Assembly: GCF_030758295.1 (NCBI RefSeq)
Contig: NZ_CP132335.1
Coordinates: 4,750,412-4,814,411 of the forward strand
Direction of reading: 5' to 3'
Length of the DNA stretch: 64,000 bases
Source: Pararhizobium sp. IMCC21322
Lineage (GTDB): Bacteria > Pseudomonadota > Alphaproteobacteria > Rhizobiales > GCA-2746425
Below the pieces are notes generated by a model. The model was given only the letters and a program-made list of their open reading frames with translations, did no database searches and was not told where the DNA came from. The position numbers were made by a program, and so were the translations under genes. Below are positions 26,845 through 35,745 of this stretch, piece by piece; the first letter of the stretch is position 1, and each line of letters begins with the position of its first letter.

Positions 26845-28794
26845 TCAGATAACCCTGTCATTGCCCCCGTCGACCGGCATTTGTGCGCCTGTCGTACGGC
26901 TCAAGGTGCCATCAACAAAAGCCGCCACGGCAAGTCCGACGTCTCGGGACGTTACCTCACACCCAAGTAGGTTTCGGGTCTTGTATTGATCTATCGACAA
27001 TCCGTAACGATCTGCCGATTTCTTGAGTGCTTCCGGCGTCCACAAATTTGTGTCGAATACGGCATCGGGGTGGACTGCATTTACGGTTATCCCCTCTCCC
27101 GCCAATTCGAGCGCAAGAACGCGCATCAATTGGGTGAGACCGGCTTTCGAGACAGAATAGGCCGAAGCACCGCCCCCAGGCGCTGCGACATTGCGCGACC
27201 CAATAAACACAATGGCAGGGTCGATACCATGGCGCAAAAAGGGAACCGCATGTTTGATCAGCATCCGGTGCGACGTCAGATTTACGGCCAGCGCAGCATC
27301 CCAGACGGCATTTTCCATTGTCTCGACTGTCTGACCGGTCTCGAAAATCCCGGCATTGGACACGACAATGTCCAGCCCGCCAAAGCTCTCGACCACATGT
27401 TCAAGGGCAGCGGTAACCTGAACCTCTTCCGTCAGGTCCACGACGATGCCCTGAAAGTCAGCCTGGCTCATTGAGGACAGAATATTCGGGTTAATGTCCA
27501 GCCCGACAACGACTGCGCCGCGTTCACGCAGCACATGCGCACATGCATGCCCAATGCCTGTCGCCGCGCCGCTGACGATAGCTATTTTCCCAGCCAGATC
27601 GGCGTCAGGCTTCTGTCTTTTTAACTTGTCCTGCTCCAGTTCCCAATATTCCAGATCACGCAGATTTTCAGATGAAAGCCCTTGCCAGTTGCCCAGTTCG
27701 GCGGCACAGCGCAGCGCCTCTGTGGTCGCCTCGGAGACGTCGCGTGAGATCGTCGCGCGTTTGAAGTTTAGGCCAAAGCTGCGCACATGGCCGGACTCAA
27801 ACAGCGCCCAGTGCGGAGCGGCAGGCATCATTGTCAGATGCGGATTGTTGTGCAGATCGACATAGCTTTCATACGCGCTGGCAAACGTCGCGATGGCTTC
27901 TGCAGGCCTCTCGCCAATGACCGCCGGAAAAGGTTTGTTGTGAATGACGTGCTCAGGCGTCAGCGTCCCGTGCCGTGCCTGTTCCGCCATCGCGTGTACC
28001 TGGCCGGGTTCCACACTTCCCGCTGGAAGCGACAGAACCGCTTTTCCAAAAGCATCGGAGACAGCTTTCCTCGCACGTGCAATTTCAACCGAATTCTGCG
28101 CGGCAAGGACAGGCCGCACCGCAGCCCCAACCCTAACGGCAAGCGCAGCCTCTGCTCGCTCCACCACGTCGATCATCCGATCATAAGCAGTGCGCGCATT
28201 CTCAGCGTAGGTGAACACGCCATGATGCTGCAATATGATGGCGGTATATTGCTCCAGCAAGCCGCGTTCTACAACGTCGCGGAACTGCAGCGCCAGATCA
28301 AACCCCGGTTTGACATAGGGCAGCACAAGAACATCATCGCCATAGATTTCCTTGAACATGGCGGGTGCGCTGTTCGAAATTGTCAGTACGGCATTGGCAT
28401 GGGTGTGATCGACAAATTTGTAGGGAATGACCGCATGCACAATCGCTTCGATAGACGGATTGGCCGCATTGGAATCAAATCGGGCGCAATTCACGTCATT
28501 GACCATGTCCGGGTCAGACAATTGATCAAGCTGCGCCAGTTGCAGGAGCGGGTTCAGTTGCAGTCCCGTAAACCCTTCGGTCCACATCTGGCCCAGATCA
28601 TAACCACTTGCTTTGACCCAGATCGCCTCATGTTCCACACCGAACCGATCCAGATGCACTGATTTTACCGATGTATTGCCACCACCATGCAGAACCAGAT
28701 CAGTGTCCATACCAATCAGGCGGGAGGTATAGGCACGCAGTTCCAGATCTGACGTATGGATCGCCGCGTCGCCATCATTCCATCGATTCTGCAT
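26845..28794 (-). CDS. Bifunctional class II aldolase / short-chain dehydrogenase (RhaD-SDR fusion)
   Basis: The 649-residue fusion has an N-terminal class II aldolase/adducin domain of about 400 residues (HGGGNTSVK near 38, metal histidines in DHTHANAVL near 135 and LQHHGVFTY near 195). A complete SDR follows (SGAATGIGHACA near 412, SNAG near 485, YSVSKAGL near 565). This architecture is known from rhamnulose-1-phosphate aldolase/lactaldehyde dehydrogenase-type proteins. One chain could cleave a ketose phosphate and oxidise the aldehyde, or oxidise a polyol before cleavage. It is the final complete gene of an operon with an LsrF-like protein, DhaL, DhaK and a two-ATPase importer. Confidence 0.83.
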   Translation of the reverse strand: MQNRWNDGDAAIHTSDLELRAYTSRLIGMDTDLVLHGGGNTSVKSVHLDRFGVEHEAIWVKASGYDLGQMWTEGFTGLQLNPLLQLAQLDQLSDPDMVNDVNCARFDSNAANPSIEAIVHAVIPYKFVDHTHANAVLTISNSAPAMFKEIYGDDVLVLPYVKPGFDLALQFRDVVERGLLEQYTAIILQHHGVFTYAENARTAYDRMIDVVERAEAALAVRVGAAVRPVLAAQNSVEIARARKAVSDAFGKAVLSLPAGSVEPGQVHAMAEQARHGTLTPEHVIHNKPFPAVIGERPAEAIATFASAYESYVDLHNNPHLTMMPAAPHWALFESGHVRSFGLNFKRATISRDVSEATTEALRCAAELGNWQGLSSENLRDLEYWELEQDKLKRQKPDADLAGKIAIVSGAATGIGHACAHVLRERGAVVVGLDINPNILSSMSQADFQGIVVDLTEEVQVTAALEHVVESFGGLDIVVSNAGIFETGQTVETMENAVWDAALAVNLTSHRMLIKHAVPFLRHGIDPAIVFIGSRNVAAPGGGASAYSVSKAGLTQLMRVLALELAGEGITVNAVHPDAVFDTNLWTPEALKKSADRYGLSIDQYKTRNLLGCEVTSRDVGLAVAAFVDGTLSRTTGAQMPVDGGNDRVI

Positions 28795-28855
28795 TGGGTG
28801 TCCTCACTCATTCTGCGGTCCGCCCGACACCCGGGCGGACAATTTCGTGGGAAAA

Positions 28856-29743
28856 TCAAGCGACTTTCAGGGGCGTTGCGTCCTGGAACAGGGCATAGGC
28901 CTCCTCGCCGGTCATGTCGTGATGTACGACCTGTTCCAGCGCCTGAAGCATGCCAACCGGGTTTGAGGATTGAAACACATTGCGCCCCATATCCACGCCA
29001 GCAGCGCCTTGGTTGATGGCGCGATAGGCCATCTCAAGTGCATCACGTTCGGGTAATTTTTTTCCGCCAGCGATGACAATCGGAACCGGGCAACCCAGCA
29101 CGATCTTCTCAAAACCATCCTCGACATAATAAGATTTGACCAACTGCGATCCGATCTCTGCAGCGATACGCGTTGCCAGCCCGAAATACCGTGCATCGCG
29201 CACCATATCCGCGCCTACACCCGTCACTGCCATTGTCGGAATGCCATAGCGCGTTCCGATATCAATCAGCTTGACGACATTGGCGATGGATTTGTGCTCA
29301 TATTCGGCACCAATATAGACCTGCGCTGCCATGGCAGATGCACCCAAGCGGATCGCATCATCGATCTCGACGCTGATCAGTTCATTTGACAACTCCGTCA
29401 GGATGCTGTTGCCGGCAGAGCAGCGCAGCACAACGGGCTTTTTTGTCTCTGGCCGGATGACCGTCCGTAAAGCACCGCGCGTACACATCAGCACATCTGT
29501 ATAGGGCGCAAGCGGCGCAATGCTGAGATCGAGACGTTCCAAACCGGTGGTCGGGCCCTGGAAATATCCATGATCAAAAGCCAGCATGACCGTTCTTCCG
29601 CTTTCCGGCCGGAAAATATTGGAAAGACGGGCTTTCATTCCCCAATCGTAATGTTCGCTGCCCTTCAGAAAGAAGCGGCTGACGTCCACCGGGCTGTCCT
29701 CGCCCCAGTCCTTGCCGTCCTTGATATCGTCAAGATCTGCCAT
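28856..29743 (-). CDS. lsrF: LsrF-like class I aldolase (3-hydroxy-5-phosphonooxypentane-2,4-dione thiolase family)
   Basis: The 295-residue protein is strikingly similar to Escherichia coli LsrF throughout: the start [12 protein letters not shown], then [65 protein letters not shown] and [11 protein letters not shown]. LsrF transfers an acetyl group from the phosphorylated AI-2 derivative to CoA, using a Schiff-base lysine. None of the other AI-2 genes (lsrK, lsrR, lsrG, lsrACDB) is present here; the neighbours are dihydroxyacetone-kinase subunits and a RhaD-like aldolase. The protein may therefore act on a related phosphorylated ketose or dione. Family assignment is firm, reaction uncertain. 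Confidence 0.85.
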   Translation of the reverse strand: MADLDDIKDGKDWGEDSPVDVSRFFLKGSEHYDWGMKARLSNIFRPESGRTVMLAFDHGYFQGPTTGLERLDLSIAPLAPYTDVLMCTRGALRTVIRPETKKPVVLRCSAGNSILTELSNELISVEIDDAIRLGASAMAAQVYIGAEYEHKSIANVVKLIDIGTRYGIPTMAVTGVGADMVRDARYFGLATRIAAEIGSQLVKSYYVEDGFEKIVLGCPVPIVIAGGKKLPERDALEMAYRAINQGAAGVDMGRNVFQSSNPVGMLQALEQVVHHDMTGEEAYALFQDATPLKVA

Positions 29744-29773
29744 GTGTTGTCTCCTTTTTCGATTTGGATGGTG

Positions 29774-30400
29774 TCAGAGCGATGCAGCGTAGGACTTCAT
29801 TGCGCCGAGGATAATCGACACCGAAATCGCACCCGGGTCGGGATGCCCGATGGAGCGCTCACCCAATGAACGTGCCTTGCCTGTTGTTGCAATCATCGCC
29901 TTGCTGGCCTCGACGCCATCAAGCGCACCGCGTTCAGCTGCTGTGAAAACCGCCACCAAATCATCCGATGCTTCCGCTTCGACAGCACGCGCGGCAGGCA
30001 TGACAGCATCCACCATTGTCTTGGCACCCTCTTCCACGCCACCACGCTTCGACACGGCTTGCGCTGATTGAGCAAGGAAATCCGCAAACCGCGCAGCATC
30101 AAGCGTTTTTGCATCCGCAAACGCTCCAGCGCCGCCGCGAAAAAACGTGCCAAATACCGCACCTGCTGCGCCGCCGGTCTTCGACATGATTGCCATACCG
30201 GTTTTCTTGAACGCGTCCTGCACCGAGAGGCCGGGAACCAAACCTTCAAGCGCCGCTTCACAGCCTCTACGCATACCGATTCCGTGATCTCCGTCCCCGG
30301 TTGCCAAATCGGCGTCCGTCAGCACATCTGTCTTGTCAATCACCGCTTTTGATACTTCCCTGAGCATCTCCACGACCTGGTTTTCAGTCAGTTCCTTCAT
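29774..30400 (-). CDS. dhaL: Dihydroxyacetone kinase subunit DhaL
   Basis: The 208-residue ATP/ADP-binding subunit has the DGDHGIGMRRG motif near residue 31, whose aspartates hold the magnesium-nucleotide, TGGAAGAVFGTFFRGG near 75-90 and a C-terminal GHPDPGAISVS segment. With DhaK it phosphorylates dihydroxyacetone or a longer ketose. No DhaM phosphotransferase is encoded nearby, so the kinase probably uses ATP directly, as in the DhaK-DhaL fusions. It is separated from dhaK by 11 bases. Confidence 0.87.
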   Translation of the reverse strand: MKELTENQVVEMLREVSKAVIDKTDVLTDADLATGDGDHGIGMRRGCEAALEGLVPGLSVQDAFKKTGMAIMSKTGGAAGAVFGTFFRGGAGAFADAKTLDAARFADFLAQSAQAVSKRGGVEEGAKTMVDAVMPAARAVEAEASDDLVAVFTAAERGALDGVEASKAMIATTGKARSLGERSIGHPDPGAISVSIILGAMKSYAASL

Positions 30401-30411
30401 CGTCTGTGTCC

Positions 30412-31419
30412 TTACATGTTCGATAGGCCAACCGAGCGCGCAGGCAGGTCCAGATAATGTTTCAACTCGTCATCAAGCTTCATCACCGTTATCGAAAAGC
30501 CCGCCATTTCCTGCACAGTCAGATATGTTCCAACATCGGTGCGATGCACGATGATTCCCCGATCCGCAAGAATCTGGCGCACACGGCGGTTCACGATCAG
30601 CATTTCCATCATGGTCGTTGCACCAAGATTGTTGATCATCAGCGCAATTTCATCACCTTCGCCCAGCGGTATATCCGCCAGAATCCGTTCCATGAGCTGA
30701 TCAGCAACCTCATCCGCGGAGGTCATCTTTTGTTTTGCGATGCCTGCCTCACCATGCGCGCCCATGCCAATCTCGATCTCATCGTCGGCAAGTTGGAATG
30801 TCAGCTTGCCGGTCTCGGGTATGGAACCTGCCGCAACAGCGACCCCCATCGACCGCAGATTATCGACAGCCTTGCGCGCAATGCGCTCAACTTCATCCAG
30901 CGTGTCACATTCACCGGCAGCCCCGCCTGCGACCTTGATGGCATAGATGTCACCTGCAATTCCCCGCCTGTCATCGGCACGCTTCGGCGGAGCGGCGGCC
31001 ACATCGTCATTGACGCGCACAGTGCGCACGTCGATGCCCTCTTCCTCCAGCAGCTCTGCGGCAATGTCGAAATTCATATTGTCGCCAGCGTAATTGCCGT
31101 ACAGAAACAGAACGCCCTTACCGCGATGCGCGGCCATGGCAGCGTCCATAATTGTGTCGGGTGAAGGGGCTGCAAAGACTTGCCCGCAGGCCGCAGCATC
31201 ACCCATATTCTTGCCGACAAAGCCGTGGAAAATTGGCTCGTGCCCGCTGCCCCCGCCAATAAGCAACGTCACTTTGCTGTCGGGAAGGTCGGTGCGGATT
31301 AAAATGTCCTTGCCGTCCAACCGTTCCAAGCGCCCGTCATTCGCCAATGCCAAACCATCAAGCATCTCGGTGACAACATTTCGCGGATCGTTCAGGATTT
31401 TCTTGGGTAGTTTCGCCAT
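30412..31419 (-). CDS. dhaK: Dihydroxyacetone kinase subunit DhaK (substrate-binding)
   Basis: The 335-residue subunit has the GGGSGHEPIFHGFVGKNMGD motif near residue 56 and the MGAHGEAGI motif near 220. The latter histidine forms the covalent hemiaminal with the ketose. The length is normal. DhaK homologues in catabolic operons also phosphorylate erythrulose-type tetroses, so the substrate need not be dihydroxyacetone. It lies in one operon downstream of the importer genes and upstream of dhaL and the LsrF-like gene. Confidence 0.88.
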   Translation of the reverse strand: MAKLPKKILNDPRNVVTEMLDGLALANDGRLERLDGKDILIRTDLPDSKVTLLIGGGSGHEPIFHGFVGKNMGDAAACGQVFAAPSPDTIMDAAMAAHRGKGVLFLYGNYAGDNMNFDIAAELLEEEGIDVRTVRVNDDVAAAPPKRADDRRGIAGDIYAIKVAGGAAGECDTLDEVERIARKAVDNLRSMGVAVAAGSIPETGKLTFQLADDEIEIGMGAHGEAGIAKQKMTSADEVADQLMERILADIPLGEGDEIALMINNLGATTMMEMLIVNRRVRQILADRGIIVHRTDVGTYLTVQEMAGFSITVMKLDDELKHYLDLPARSVGLSNM

Positions 31420-31614
31420 TTATATGTCCTCCTCAGTGACGGGTTTTTCCGGAATATGATCCAGGATCATAAACAGGATCACGCCAATCAACAGTACTGG
31501 AAACCCAAACGAAAACAGAAACAAGGAAACCGGCTGGCATAGCATCACGAAGCCGGCCACAATCATGAGCGTTGCTACCCGATAGGCAGTACTGAGCATC
31601 TTGTTGAAACCCAT
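31420..31614 (-). CDS. Small two-span membrane protein of the transporter operon
   Basis: The 64-residue protein has two hydrophobic segments (VATLMIVAGFVMLCQPVSLF and FSFGFPVLLIGVILFMIL) and an acidic tail (PEKPVTEEDI). Its ATG at 31614 overlaps the stop of the ATPase gene (TGATG) and follows GGGAGG; a GTG at 31617 is the alternative. Transporters of the GlpSTPQV type carry a small conserved membrane protein in the operon, and this gene holds the same place. It may assist the permease complex. Function is inferred from position only. Confidence 0.6.
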   Translation of the reverse strand: MGFNKMLSTAYRVATLMIVAGFVMLCQPVSLFLFSFGFPVLLIGVILFMILDHIPEKPVTEEDI

Positions 31615-32717
31615 CACAAACCTCCCTCGCCCTGATGTGATACCCGCGCACCGCTGGTTTTTTCAAACAGGAAACCGGCTCCGTCCGCAACGCGAAAACC
31701 ACAGGTCTCGCCTTGCTTGAGAAGCTGTCCCTCGTCCAGCACCTTGCGGAAAAGGCCTGCGCCATAGTCGATCTGGGCAGCGCATTCAAAGCCACGATTA
31801 TCCACCGCATAAACCGACGCGGAATTGGCCGCAGACCCGGCTTCTGTAATGCGGATGTCCTCAGGCCATACGCCCAGTTCAAATTCGCCCCTGGCCGCTG
31901 ATTCAAGCCCAAACTGACCCGCTGGCAAGGTCTGCTCGCAGCCTTTGATCTTGATTTCATCACCGTCCAGTGCAGCATCAAAAAACGCCATGGCCGGGCT
32001 GCCAATCAGCCTGCCTACAAATGCGTTTGCCGGGCGTTCGAAAATTTCTTCAATCGTGCCAGACTGCAGGATGCGGCCATGATTGATGACCCCAATGCGG
32101 TCCGCGATTGATATGGCCCCGTGATAATCATGGGTCGCGTAGAGCATGGTTGAATTCTGTTCACGATGGATCTGACGCAGCTCGGACCGCAGGCCCTCGC
32201 GCAGTTTCAGATCAAGTGCGGAGAGCGGCTCGTCCAACAGGAACATCAATGGTTGACGCACGAGCGCACGCGCAATCGCGACCCTCTGCTTTTCACCCCC
32301 CGACAATGTATTCACATCCCGATCAAGATGCTGCGCAATGCGTAACAATTCAGCCGTGTGCTGCACCCGTTTACGGATCTCACCCTCATCCTCACGATAG
32401 GCAGGAGACCGCAATGCAAAGGCAATATTGTCAAAAACATTCAACACCGGCAGCAGGTTGAAGCCCTCGAACACAATCGATAAATCACGGCCGGCGGGAT
32501 CGATGTCTGTCACATCACGTCCATCGAGAACAACCTGTCCCGCTTCCAGATCCAGCAGGCCTGCAGTGGCCTGAACCGTGCTGCTTTTACCTGCGCCAGT
32601 CGGTCCCAGCAGCGCGAATATCTCGTTCGGGCGCACATCCAGATCGATGCCGCGCAAGGCAGGTTTCCCACGGTAGGATTTTTTAAGGCCCTTAAGTTCG
32701 AGCAATGCATCACTCAT
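31614..32717 (-). CDS. ABC transporter ATP-binding protein (second of two; GlpT-like)
   Basis: The 367-residue MalK/UgpC-type ATPase has Walker A LGPTGAGKSS near residue 37, signature LSGGEKQR near 138, Walker B MFLLDEPLSALD near 158 and a C-terminal regulatory OB-like region (from about 240). The presence of two different MalK-type ATPase genes in one operon is the hallmark of GlpST-type glycerol/polyol importers, where they form a heterodimer. Its start overlaps the stop of the other ATPase gene by four bases. Confidence 0.84.
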   Translation of the reverse strand: MSDALLELKGLKKSYRGKPALRGIDLDVRPNEIFALLGPTGAGKSSTVQATAGLLDLEAGQVVLDGRDVTDIDPAGRDLSIVFEGFNLLPVLNVFDNIAFALRSPAYREDEGEIRKRVQHTAELLRIAQHLDRDVNTLSGGEKQRVAIARALVRQPLMFLLDEPLSALDLKLREGLRSELRQIHREQNSTMLYATHDYHGAISIADRIGVINHGRILQSGTIEEIFERPANAFVGRLIGSPAMAFFDAALDGDEIKIKGCEQTLPAGQFGLESAARGEFELGVWPEDIRITEAGSAANSASVYAVDNRGFECAAQIDYGAGLFRKVLDEGQLLKQGETCGFRVADGAGFLFEKTSGARVSHQGEGGL

Positions 32718-33802
32718 GCTGCAACCTCATCTGTTGCAATTCGGTGGCCGGTCTGTGCGTCAAAGAATTTCAGCCCTTCAAGGCGCAGTCCGATACTCGT
32801 TGCAGCACCCTGCGCTTCGGCCCGCACATCCACGCCCTGGGCAATGCCATCTCCTATTTCGAAGGTGAAGTAACGCTCCCGTCCAACAGAAAATATGTCC
32901 TGCACCGGCAGCTTGATCTCAATCGGCGCTGCACCATCAACCAGTTGCACGTCTCGAGGACGCACGCCCATGCGGATAGGCCGCTTTGTGTTACGGACAT
33001 GTTCGGGAACTGCCTCTGCCGGCAAAATGGCCTGACTGTCACCCAGACGAAACCCCGGACCCACAGGTATCAGATCAACAAAATTCATACTGGGCGATCC
33101 GATGAATTGACCGGAGAATTCGGAGTTGGGTTCAAAGAACATGCTCTGCGGATCTGCGACCTGCACAATCTTACTGTCATTCATCAGCACGATCCGGTCG
33201 GCCAGCGACATCGCTTCACGCTGATCATGAGTGACATAGATTGTGGTTACGCCCAATTCACGTTGGAGGTGTCCCAGTTCCCAACGCATTTCCTCGCGGA
33301 ACTGTTCGTCAATGGCCGATAGCGGCTCATCAAGCAGCAACACTGCAGGGTCGCGTACGACAGCACGCGCAAGGGCAACCTTTTGTGTTGTGCCAGGCGG
33401 CAGTGCACCGGGGTAACGTTTCAGCTCATCGCCCAGTTTGAAAATATCAACAACCCAGTCAAGCTTGCGGGCGATCTCGGCCTTGGCAACACCGCGTGCC
33501 TTCAATGGAAAGATGATATTTTCCCTGATATTCAGGTTCGGATAAAGCGAGACGAACTGAAACACCATCGCAATGTTACGCTGGCTCGGACTTTGGTCAT
33601 TGACCCTTTGCCCATCAAAAAGAATATCGCCTCGGGTGGCGTCCTGCAGCCCCGCAACCGCGCGCAGTGTCGTAGTCTTGCCGCACCCGGAGGGACCAAG
33701 ATAGACAGCAAACTCGCCATCTTCGACCGTCAGGTTCACATCATCGACCGCTTTGAACGCGCCAAATTCAATGGACAGGTTTTTCAGCTCGACCTTTGCC
33801 AT
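32714..33802 (-). CDS. ABC transporter ATP-binding protein (first of two; GlpS-like)
   Basis: The 362-residue protein has Walker A LGPSGCGKTT near residue 38 and Walker B VLLLDEPLSAID near 158, with the C-terminal regulatory domain after 240. The ABC signature position reads LPPGTTQKVALARA near 136, replacing the canonical LSGGQ. One ATP site of the heterodimer formed with the downstream ATPase is therefore probably degenerate. It lies two bases after the first permease gene. Confidence 0.83.
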   Translation of the reverse strand: MAKVELKNLSIEFGAFKAVDDVNLTVEDGEFAVYLGPSGCGKTTTLRAVAGLQDATRGDILFDGQRVNDQSPSQRNIAMVFQFVSLYPNLNIRENIIFPLKARGVAKAEIARKLDWVVDIFKLGDELKRYPGALPPGTTQKVALARAVVRDPAVLLLDEPLSAIDEQFREEMRWELGHLQRELGVTTIYVTHDQREAMSLADRIVLMNDSKIVQVADPQSMFFEPNSEFSGQFIGSPSMNFVDLIPVGPGFRLGDSQAILPAEAVPEHVRNTKRPIRMGVRPRDVQLVDGAAPIEIKLPVQDIFSVGRERYFTFEIGDGIAQGVDVRAEAQGAATSIGLRLEGLKFFDAQTGHRIATDEVAA

Positions 33803-33804
33803 GA

Positions 33805-34749
33805 TCAGTACTTCTCCCCCATTTTATTCAGGTGGCGGACAAGGATCATCGACAGACCGATTATGATGAACAGAAGGATCACCGCCAGTGCCGAAGCTTC
33901 GCCTGTGTAGAAATAATTGAACGCTGTTTTCGCGACGGCGAAAGAGACAGTCTCGGTACTCGAGCCCGGACCACCACCCGTGAGAGCAAAGAAAAGATCA
34001 TATTGCTTGAAGCTGTCGATAAGCCGCAGGATCAGTGCGATGAACAGCACGGGCGCAGACATGGGAAGGGTCAACCGGAAGAACTTGTAAGCCGGGCTTG
34101 CGCCATCCACGTCGGCCGCTTCATATATGGTTTCCGGGATGCCCCGAAAGGCGGCGGTGGCAAGCAGTATGATAAATGGCGTCCACATCCATGTATCAGC
34201 GGCGGCGGCGGCAAAAAGTGCTGGCGTGGTCTGGCTGAGCCAAAGAACTTTGTCCAGTCCCAGGCTGGAAATCAGATAATTCACGACTCCCCATTCAGAG
34301 TTCAGCATGTAACGCCACAGGAACCCCACAACCACCGGAGACAGCATCATAGGCATCATCAACAAGGTGAAGATCACATCCCGGCCTTTGAACTTTTTCT
34401 GAAGCTGATAGCCCACGAAAATGCCAATAACCATCTGCAGGCTGACGCAGACAAATACGAATTTGCCCGTGAAAATGAACCGTTGCCACAGGGCCTTGTC
34501 ACTCAACAGATAAGTGTAATTGCCCAATCCGACCCATTTGTATCCCTCGTGCGGGTTCAGAGCGGAGAAGTTGTAAAAGCTGTAGCTGATCAACGAGATG
34601 ATCGGATACGCCACCATGAAAATGAGGATCAACAGCGTCGGCGACAAAAATCCGAAGATCATCATACGGCCGCTGGATTTCTTCTTGCCAGTGGCTGGCA
34701 AGCTGTGTCTCGTCGATGCCGGGTTCTGGGATTGATCGGTTATGGTCAT
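33805..34749 (-). CDS. ABC transporter permease (MalF/UgpA-like)
   Basis: The 314-residue permease has six membrane spans, the first after a 30-residue polar N-terminus. The coupling-loop region (AADVDGASPAYKFFRLTLPM) marks the CUT1/MalF family. It forms the channel with the next permease. The gap to the second permease gene is three bases. The opposite strand also shows a long open frame across this and the next gene, which I treat as a shadow. Confidence 0.87.
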   Translation of the reverse strand: MTITDQSQNPASTRHSLPATGKKKSSGRMMIFGFLSPTLLILIFMVAYPIISLISYSFYNFSALNPHEGYKWVGLGNYTYLLSDKALWQRFIFTGKFVFVCVSLQMVIGIFVGYQLQKKFKGRDVIFTLLMMPMMLSPVVVGFLWRYMLNSEWGVVNYLISSLGLDKVLWLSQTTPALFAAAAADTWMWTPFIILLATAAFRGIPETIYEAADVDGASPAYKFFRLTLPMSAPVLFIALILRLIDSFKQYDLFFALTGGGPGSSTETVSFAVAKTAFNYFYTGEASALAVILLFIIIGLSMILVRHLNKMGEKY

Positions 34750-34752
34750 GGT

Positions 34753-35625
34753 TCAGCTCCGTCCCAGCACACCGAAAGTCATGCCCATAAGAAGGTGCTT
34801 TCGGATGAGATAAAAGAAGATCAGAACCGGGATGATCAATACGACACCTGCCGACATGATTTGAGTCCATTCGATACCCGTCGCGCCAGAGGCAGCGGAA
34901 ATCTTGACCGGCAGTGTCTTGGCTTTCGTGGTCGTCAGGATCGAAGCAAACGCGAATTCGTTCCATGCGAAAATAAAACAGAAGCCAGCTGTGGCGGCGA
35001 TGCCGCCCCGCACCATAGGCAGAACCAGATGGATAAAGGCATACATCCGACTGTATCCGCTGACCTGGGCAATCTGCTCGACTTCCTTGGGAACTCCATC
35101 GAAAAAGCCCTTCATTATCCAGGTGGCCAGACCGACATTTGCAAAGATGGCCACCAGGACCAATCCAATACGTGTGTCGGCAAGACCAAGGCGCGCGAAC
35201 ATCAGGTGATAGAAAACAAGTACGGCCACCGGCGGCAACATACGGGTTGAAAGGACGAAAAACAGAAAGTCGCCTTTGCCTCTGAAGTCGTAGCGGGAAC
35301 AGACATAACCTGCGAGCGTGCCCAGAAAGACGGCCAGTACCGTGCCGCTGGTGGACACAATGACCGAGTTGATCAAAGCGTCGACAACACCATATGCCGA
35401 AGCAGTTCCGGCTGCAGCGCCAACACCAAAAACACTCTCATAACCTGATGTGTTGATGTCGAAAACCCAGACGGGTGGCATTGCGAAAAGGTCTGCCCGG
35501 CCTTTAAAGGAAGAAATCAGAAGCCATAGGATCGGCCCGAGATTGTAAAATGTGTACACCGCAAGCAGCACCAGAATAAACCATCTGGTTATGTTTGCTG
35601 ATCTCGGTTGAGTAATCGCCGCCAT
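34753..35625 (-). CDS. ABC transporter permease (MalG/UgpE-like)
   Basis: The product is 290 residues from the ATG at 35625; an ATG at 35652 is also open, and neither has a strong ribosome site. Six membrane spans and the loop EQIAQVSGYSRMYAFIHLVLPM (in pieces) near 190-210 place it in the MalG group. It pairs with the preceding permease in a sugar/polyol importer. Confidence 0.86.
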   Translation of the reverse strand: MAAITQPRSANITRWFILVLLAVYTFYNLGPILWLLISSFKGRADLFAMPPVWVFDINTSGYESVFGVGAAAGTASAYGVVDALINSVIVSTSGTVLAVFLGTLAGYVCSRYDFRGKGDFLFFVLSTRMLPPVAVLVFYHLMFARLGLADTRIGLVLVAIFANVGLATWIMKGFFDGVPKEVEQIAQVSGYSRMYAFIHLVLPMVRGGIAATAGFCFIFAWNEFAFASILTTTKAKTLPVKISAASGATGIEWTQIMSAGVVLIIPVLIFFYLIRKHLLMGMTFGVLGRS

Positions 35626-35686
35626 GTTTTCCGACCCTTTGTCAAAATTCATTAATCGGCCGCACTGGGGCGGCTCGTAACAAAGT

Positions 35687-35726
35687 TTGCGGGCCGGAAA
35701 CCGGGGAGGACCGGTCCGGCCCGCAA
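35687..35726 (-). terminator. Intercistronic hairpin after the binding-protein gene
   Basis: TTGCGGGCCGGA and TCCGGCCCGCAA form a perfect 12-bp GC-rich stem with a 16-base loop, starting 20 bases after the binding-protein stop. There is no T-run, so it probably protects the upstream mRNA or reduces expression of the downstream transporter genes. Confidence 0.65.
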
Positions 35727-35745
35727 GGAAGATACCGCGAAGGGG

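Noticed and set aside
27787-28662. 291-codon open frame on the plus strand
   Set aside because: It is antisense to the RhaD-like aldolase domain and shows no recognisable motif or ribosome site.
33832-35250. 472-codon open frame on the plus strand
   Set aside because: It lies antisense to two clear permease genes with membrane spans and family motifs. Its translation is His/Gln/Asp-rich without any domain, as expected for a shadow frame.
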